Origin: Ruminococcus sp.
GTDB taxonomy: Bacteria; Bacillota; Clostridia; Oscillospirales; Acutalibacteraceae
Direction: 5' to 3'
Length of the DNA stretch: 60,835 bases
Assembly (NCBI GenBank): GCA_017404665.1
Contig: JAFRBX010000061.1
Coordinates: 1 to 60,835 of the forward strand
This document shows positions 60,143 through 60,835 of the stretch, piece after piece. A program made the translations under genes and the position numbers. The notes under the pieces were generated by a model that searched no databases, was not told where the DNA came from, and saw only the letters and a list, made by a program, of their open reading frames with translations. Positions within the stretch are counted from its first letter, which is position 1. The number at the start of each line of letters is the position of its first letter.

Positions 60143-60835
60143 TTATTGATCCAACAGCCAGTTGACTACATTCAAGGACTCTATCCCTTCAAATTCATTT
60201 TCTAAGCCGGTATCGGTTGAGAGAATGATTTTTTTATAGTTATCACGAATCTTTCGCAGCGGCGTCAGCTCGCGTTCTCTGACCGTTTCGCTGCGCATTG
60301 ACTCGGTAATTTGGAAATATATCTTTTCGTTCGCGTTCACAGCGATAAAATCGATCTCGCTGTTGCCTGCTTTACCGATCGCAACGTCATATCCGCGTCT
60401 GAGCAGTTCAAGATAGACGACGTTCTCCAGAATATGCCCGCTGTCACGGTCACGGTAGCCTAACAGATAGTTGCGTAATCCAATATCGACGACATAATAT
60501 TTTCCGAGAGTTCTCAGATATTCCTTCCCCTTGATATCAAAGCGCTTGACCTCATAGAAAAAATACGCTTCCAGCAGCGCGTCGACATACGCCTGCACGG
60601 TGTGAGAGCTCGGAACGGTCTTCCGTCCGTCATTCAGTAAGCCTTCATTGACCAGTACGTTTCCGATCGATGAAACTGAAATATTGCTCCCGATATTATC
60701 CGCAAGAAACAGAATGATTTTTCTCAGCAGTACCGCGTCGGTGATCTGTCTTTGTCCTCTGCGCTTCTCGCGTTCCAGAATATCCCTGACGACTACGGTA
60801 GAATAGATACCGTCCAGCAGCGTCAACGCACGCTC
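60143..60835 (-). CDS. DUF4143 AAA-type ATPase, C-terminal part, cut by window end
   Basis: The visible ~230 residues are the C-terminal DUF4143 domain of an AAA_14 ATPase (YYVVDIGLRNYLLGYRD, ILENVVYLELLRRGYDV, SEIDFIAV, YFQITES), where the last part is restriction-endonuclease-like (E...EIDF..Q). The N-terminal P-loop ATPase domain lies right of the window, so the gene is partial and has no real start here; frames are open to 60835. Such proteins are common, of unclear function, and often sit in accessory regions. Confidence 0.85.
   Translation of the reverse strand, partial: ERALTLLDGIYSTVVVRDILEREKRRGQRQITDAVLLRKIILFLADNIGSNISVSSIGNVLVNEGLLNDGRKTVPSSHTVQAYVDALLEAYFFYEVKRFDIKGKEYLRTLGKYYVVDIGLRNYLLGYRDRDSGHILENVVYLELLRRGYDVAIGKAGNSEIDFIAVNANEKIYFQITESMRSETVRERELTPLRKIRDNYKKIILSTDTGLENEFEGIESLNVVNWLLDQ

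Overview
The window looks like chromosomal DNA of a gut-type Clostridia member, probably an Oscillospiraceae/Ruminococcus-like bacterium. The evidence is the Firmicutes-type rimP-nusA-ylxR-ylxQ-infB-rbfA-nrnA-truB cluster, a cysteine T-box leader, an Rrf2 cysteine/Fe-S type regulator, ECF transport, a small dockerin-like secreted protein, and GC-rich codon use that leaves long antisense shadow frames. This placement is inference, since no rRNA is present. A perfect 16-bp parS palindrome (6138-6153) suggests the window may lie in the origin half of the chromosome.

Layout. 1-5100: accessory metabolism: an alpha/beta hydrolase; an operon of a flavin/ferredoxin protein, an unusual sirtuin and a leucine-rich repeat protein facing a LysR regulator; and a duplicated NTF2-fold protein. 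5100-6290: a 1.2-kb gene-poor stretch with a structured, terminator-ended minus-strand candidate RNA and the parS site. 6290-21400: mostly plus-strand housekeeping genes (DUF1858, trmK, nif3, trmB, a lipoprotein, a two-component system, DUF1385, prmC, recA, recX, rimO, pgsA, then T-box-cysE-cysS). 21460-26140: a channel-like protein with a RyR domain, a 55-residue protein and a membrane pyrophosphatase. 26700-37900: a heterodimeric ABC exporter, LOG, HAD and DUF1015 proteins, a large membrane protein, an 8-oxoguanine glycosylase and a cysteine-rich protein. 38070-45030: the translation/transcription cluster on the minus strand. 45200-48930: cysK, an ECF S component, mnmA and an Rrf2 regulator; cysK and the Rrf2 gene share a candidate operator. 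49100-53000: malQ-glgP glycogen/maltodextrin breakdown. 53000-54000: a secreted dockerin-like protein with an attenuator-like leader.

54100-60835 is accessory. A large serine recombinase gene has lost its 5' end exactly where an AT-rich island begins. The island carries an ABC-three-component (ABC-3C) predicted conflict system: a restriction-endonuclease-like effector protein, a middle component, and a DUF3732 ABC ATPase split in two by an apparent one-base deletion. It is followed by a transcription-unit-like element with a long hairpin and by a DUF4143 ATPase cut by the window end.

The intergenic spaces are filled with at least five families of short palindromic repeats. Three of three copies of one family (ends GTAGGGACG-like) supply the TAG stop codon of the adjacent gene (trmB, ogg, mnmA), and another repeat has been read into the C-terminus of CysE. 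These repeats, the ABC-3C island, the RyR channel-like protein, the aberrant sirtuin operon and two candidate structured RNAs are the most interesting content.
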